Source of the DNA: Verrucomicrobiales bacterium
Lineage (GTDB): Bacteria > Verrucomicrobiota > Verrucomicrobiia > Verrucomicrobiales > DEV007
DNA: 5,218 nt
NCBI GenBank assembly: GCA_007123695.1
Contig: SLGN01000223.1
Location: 1-5,218, forward strand
Reading direction: 5' to 3'
The notes below the pieces were generated by a model that worked only from the letters and a program-made list of their open reading frames with translations, was not told the DNA's origin and made no database searches. The position numbers and the translations under genes are program-made. Below, piece after piece: positions 3,840 to 5,218 of the stretch (position 1 is its first letter; every line of letters starts with the position of its first letter).

Positions 3840-5218
3840 ATGAAGTCCTGTATTCGAGCGATCGCCGCCGCGGCTCCCCTCGCCGCCTCCCTCGTCACCG
3901 CCGCCGACTGGCCGATGTGGCGTGCCGACGCCGGACGCACCGCAGCGGTGGCCGACACCCTGCCCGAGCGGCCCGTTCTGCGCTGGACGCGCCAGCTTCC
4001 CTCCCCTGCTCCGGCCTATGTAGATGCACGTCTCCGTTTCGACGCGGCACCGGAGCCGGTCGTGCTCGGCAAGCGGCTCTTTCTCGCCTCCAATGCCGAC
4101 GACAGCCTCGCCGCCTACGATACCGACACCGGCGCCGAACTCTGGAAGACCTTTGCCGACGGCCCCGTGCGTTTTGCCCCCGTCGCCTACGACGACCGGA
4201 TCGTCTTCGGGTCGGACGACGGCTGCGTTCGTTGCGTGAAGGCCTCCGACGGCTCCCTCGTCTGGAAGATCCGCGCGGTGCCCTCGGAGCGCCGTGTCCT
4301 CGGCAACGGTCGGCTCATCTCGGTCTGGCCCGTGCGCGGCGGACCCGTCCTCCACGGGGGCCGCCTCTATTTCGCCGCCGGCGTCTGGCCGCTCGAGGGC
4401 ACCTTCGTCTTTTGCGTCGATCCCGCCAACGGCGAGACGATCTGGCGCAACGACCGCGCCGCCTACGTCTACGGCATCCACCCCCACGAGGCCGAATCCT
4501 TCGGCGGCCTCGCCCCGCAGGGCTATCTGCTCGTCGATGGCGAGGATCTCGTCGTGCCGAGCAGCCAGGCCTATCCGGCACGCTTCGACCTCGCCACCGG
4601 CGAGCTCAAGGAGTTCAAGCTGCCCGCCCCCGGCCGCCTCCCCGGCGGCTGGTTCGCCTCGACCCCGGCGCAGCAGGAGGAGGAACGTCTCAAACGCCGC
4701 GGACTGCTCTTCGACGCCGAGGTCAACGCCGGCCGGCACGAGGACAAGATGCGGCAGGAGGGGCTCGAGGGCGTGCGCTCAACGATCCGGACGGGGGAGC
4801 GCGAGTGGCGCTTCGAAGACCCGCCCGCCGGGGTCGAGGGCAGGGTCGCCGCGATGGCCGCCGCCGACGGCAAGCTCTTCGTCGTCACCGAAGAGGGTCT
4901 TCTGCACTGCTTCGGCGATGCGCCGCAGACCGGGGGCGCGAGGCATCATGGCCTGCCCCGGCCCAAGTCGGGCGCGTCCGAGGCATCCGACCTGCCCGGG
5001 CCGGAGTTCCTTCCCCAACACGGCTATGGCGTCGCACTCGGTCTGGGTCGGCCGGACCGCCTCGCCGCCCTTGCCGAGAGGACCCGGCTCAACCTCGTCG
5101 GGATCGACGCATCACCAAACAGGGTTCGGTCGGCGAGGCAAGAGGGTTGGGTCGGCGGTCCCATCCACCTCATCAAGACAGACCCTGGCAAGGTCGATCT
5201 TCCACCCTACCTTTTCGA
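3840..5218 (+). CDS. Exported PQQ-like beta-propeller protein with methyltransferase-like segment, 3' end outside window
   Basis: 459 codons are present before the right edge and no stop is reached. Residues 1-22 form a signal peptide (MKSCIRAIAAAAPLAASLVT, cleavage near VTA-A). The mature protein begins DWPMWRADAGRTA (23-35), the W-P-x-W-R opening common in planctomycete and verrucomicrobial PQQ-type propellers. Propeller repeats with the D-x-x-[TS]-G-x-x-x-W pattern are visible near 74-103 (YDTDTGAELWK), 115-143 (VKASDGSLVWK), 169-203 (VDPANGETIWR), 230-259 (FDLATGELKEF) and 338-360. A charged, probably helical insert occupies about 276-325. From 395 the sequence changes to GYGVALGLGRPDRL ... 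LNLVGIDASPNRV (395-408, 417-429), which resembles motif I and the second strand acid (D423) of Rossmann-fold SAM methyltransferases, with a degenerate glycine loop. I recall large PVC proteins with this propeller-plus-methyltransferase layout; substrate and activity are unknown, and PQQ binding is not shown. The start is supported by the signal peptide; no Shine-Dalgarno site is seen, only T6 two bases upstream. Confidence 0.85.
   Translation, partial: MKSCIRAIAAAAPLAASLVTAADWPMWRADAGRTAAVADTLPERPVLRWTRQLPSPAPAYVDARLRFDAAPEPVVLGKRLFLASNADDSLAAYDTDTGAELWKTFADGPVRFAPVAYDDRIVFGSDDGCVRCVKASDGSLVWKIRAVPSERRVLGNGRLISVWPVRGGPVLHGGRLYFAAGVWPLEGTFVFCVDPANGETIWRNDRAAYVYGIHPHEAESFGGLAPQGYLLVDGEDLVVPSSQAYPARFDLATGELKEFKLPAPGRLPGGWFASTPAQQEEERLKRRGLLFDAEVNAGRHEDKMRQEGLEGVRSTIRTGEREWRFEDPPAGVEGRVAAMAAADGKLFVVTEEGLLHCFGDAPQTGGARHHGLPRPKSGASEASDLPGPEFLPQHGYGVALGLGRPDRLAALAERTRLNLVGIDASPNRVRSARQEGWVGGPIHLIKTDPGKVDLPPYLF

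Noticed and set aside
3681..4739. Long minus-strand open frame of 352 codons
   Set aside because: It lies opposite the beta-propeller gene, reads as Gly/Ala/Val/Glu-rich sequence without domains, and reflects the absence of stop codons opposite a high-GC3 gene.

Overview
The window looks like part of a chromosome from a GC-rich bacterium, most likely in the Planctomycetota/Verrucomicrobiota (PVC) group. This placement is inferred. It rests on the exported PQQ-type beta-propeller protein that opens after its signal peptide with the D-W-P-M-W-R motif and then appears to run into a methyltransferase-like fold, on an HTTM-domain membrane protein with a membrane-anchored partner, on very GC-rich third codon positions, and on several starts without a Shine-Dalgarno site. 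No rRNA, tRNA, CRISPR array or complete insertion sequence was seen.

Left part (1 to about 830): base composition is near half GC, clearly lower than the rest. It holds the last codons of an unidentified gene (3-110), a short ORF that resembles a polymorphic-toxin C-terminal module (129-437), and, overlapping it by 20 bases, a DUF4279-like protein (418-822) in the position of an immunity protein. The overlap, gene order and foreign-looking composition suggest an orphan toxin/immunity cassette acquired by transfer, or the displaced tip of a larger Rhs/CDI-type effector whose body would lie left of the window.

Middle part (about 900 to 3353): GC-rich resident genes. A membrane-anchored protein with a Pro/Ser/Arg-rich stalk and a beta-rich C-terminal domain (923-1651) ends inside a small 8-bp tandem repeat. 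After a 218-base gap comes a two-gene unit: a single-pass membrane-anchored protein of unknown function (1870-2433), and a multi-pass HTTM-type membrane protein (2445-3353) whose start region overlaps the stop of the first gene or lies just past it, so the two are probably translated together.

Right part (3354 to 5218): a 486-base stretch with no convincing plus-strand gene. A 73-codon minus-strand ORF there encodes a signal-peptide-like N terminus and may be a small gene or the remnant of one. Then comes the 5' part of a large exported PQQ-like beta-propeller protein that runs off the right edge just as a Rossmann/methyltransferase-like segment starts.

The genes do not form one obvious pathway. 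The clearest functional units are the putative toxin/immunity pair and the HTTM pair.
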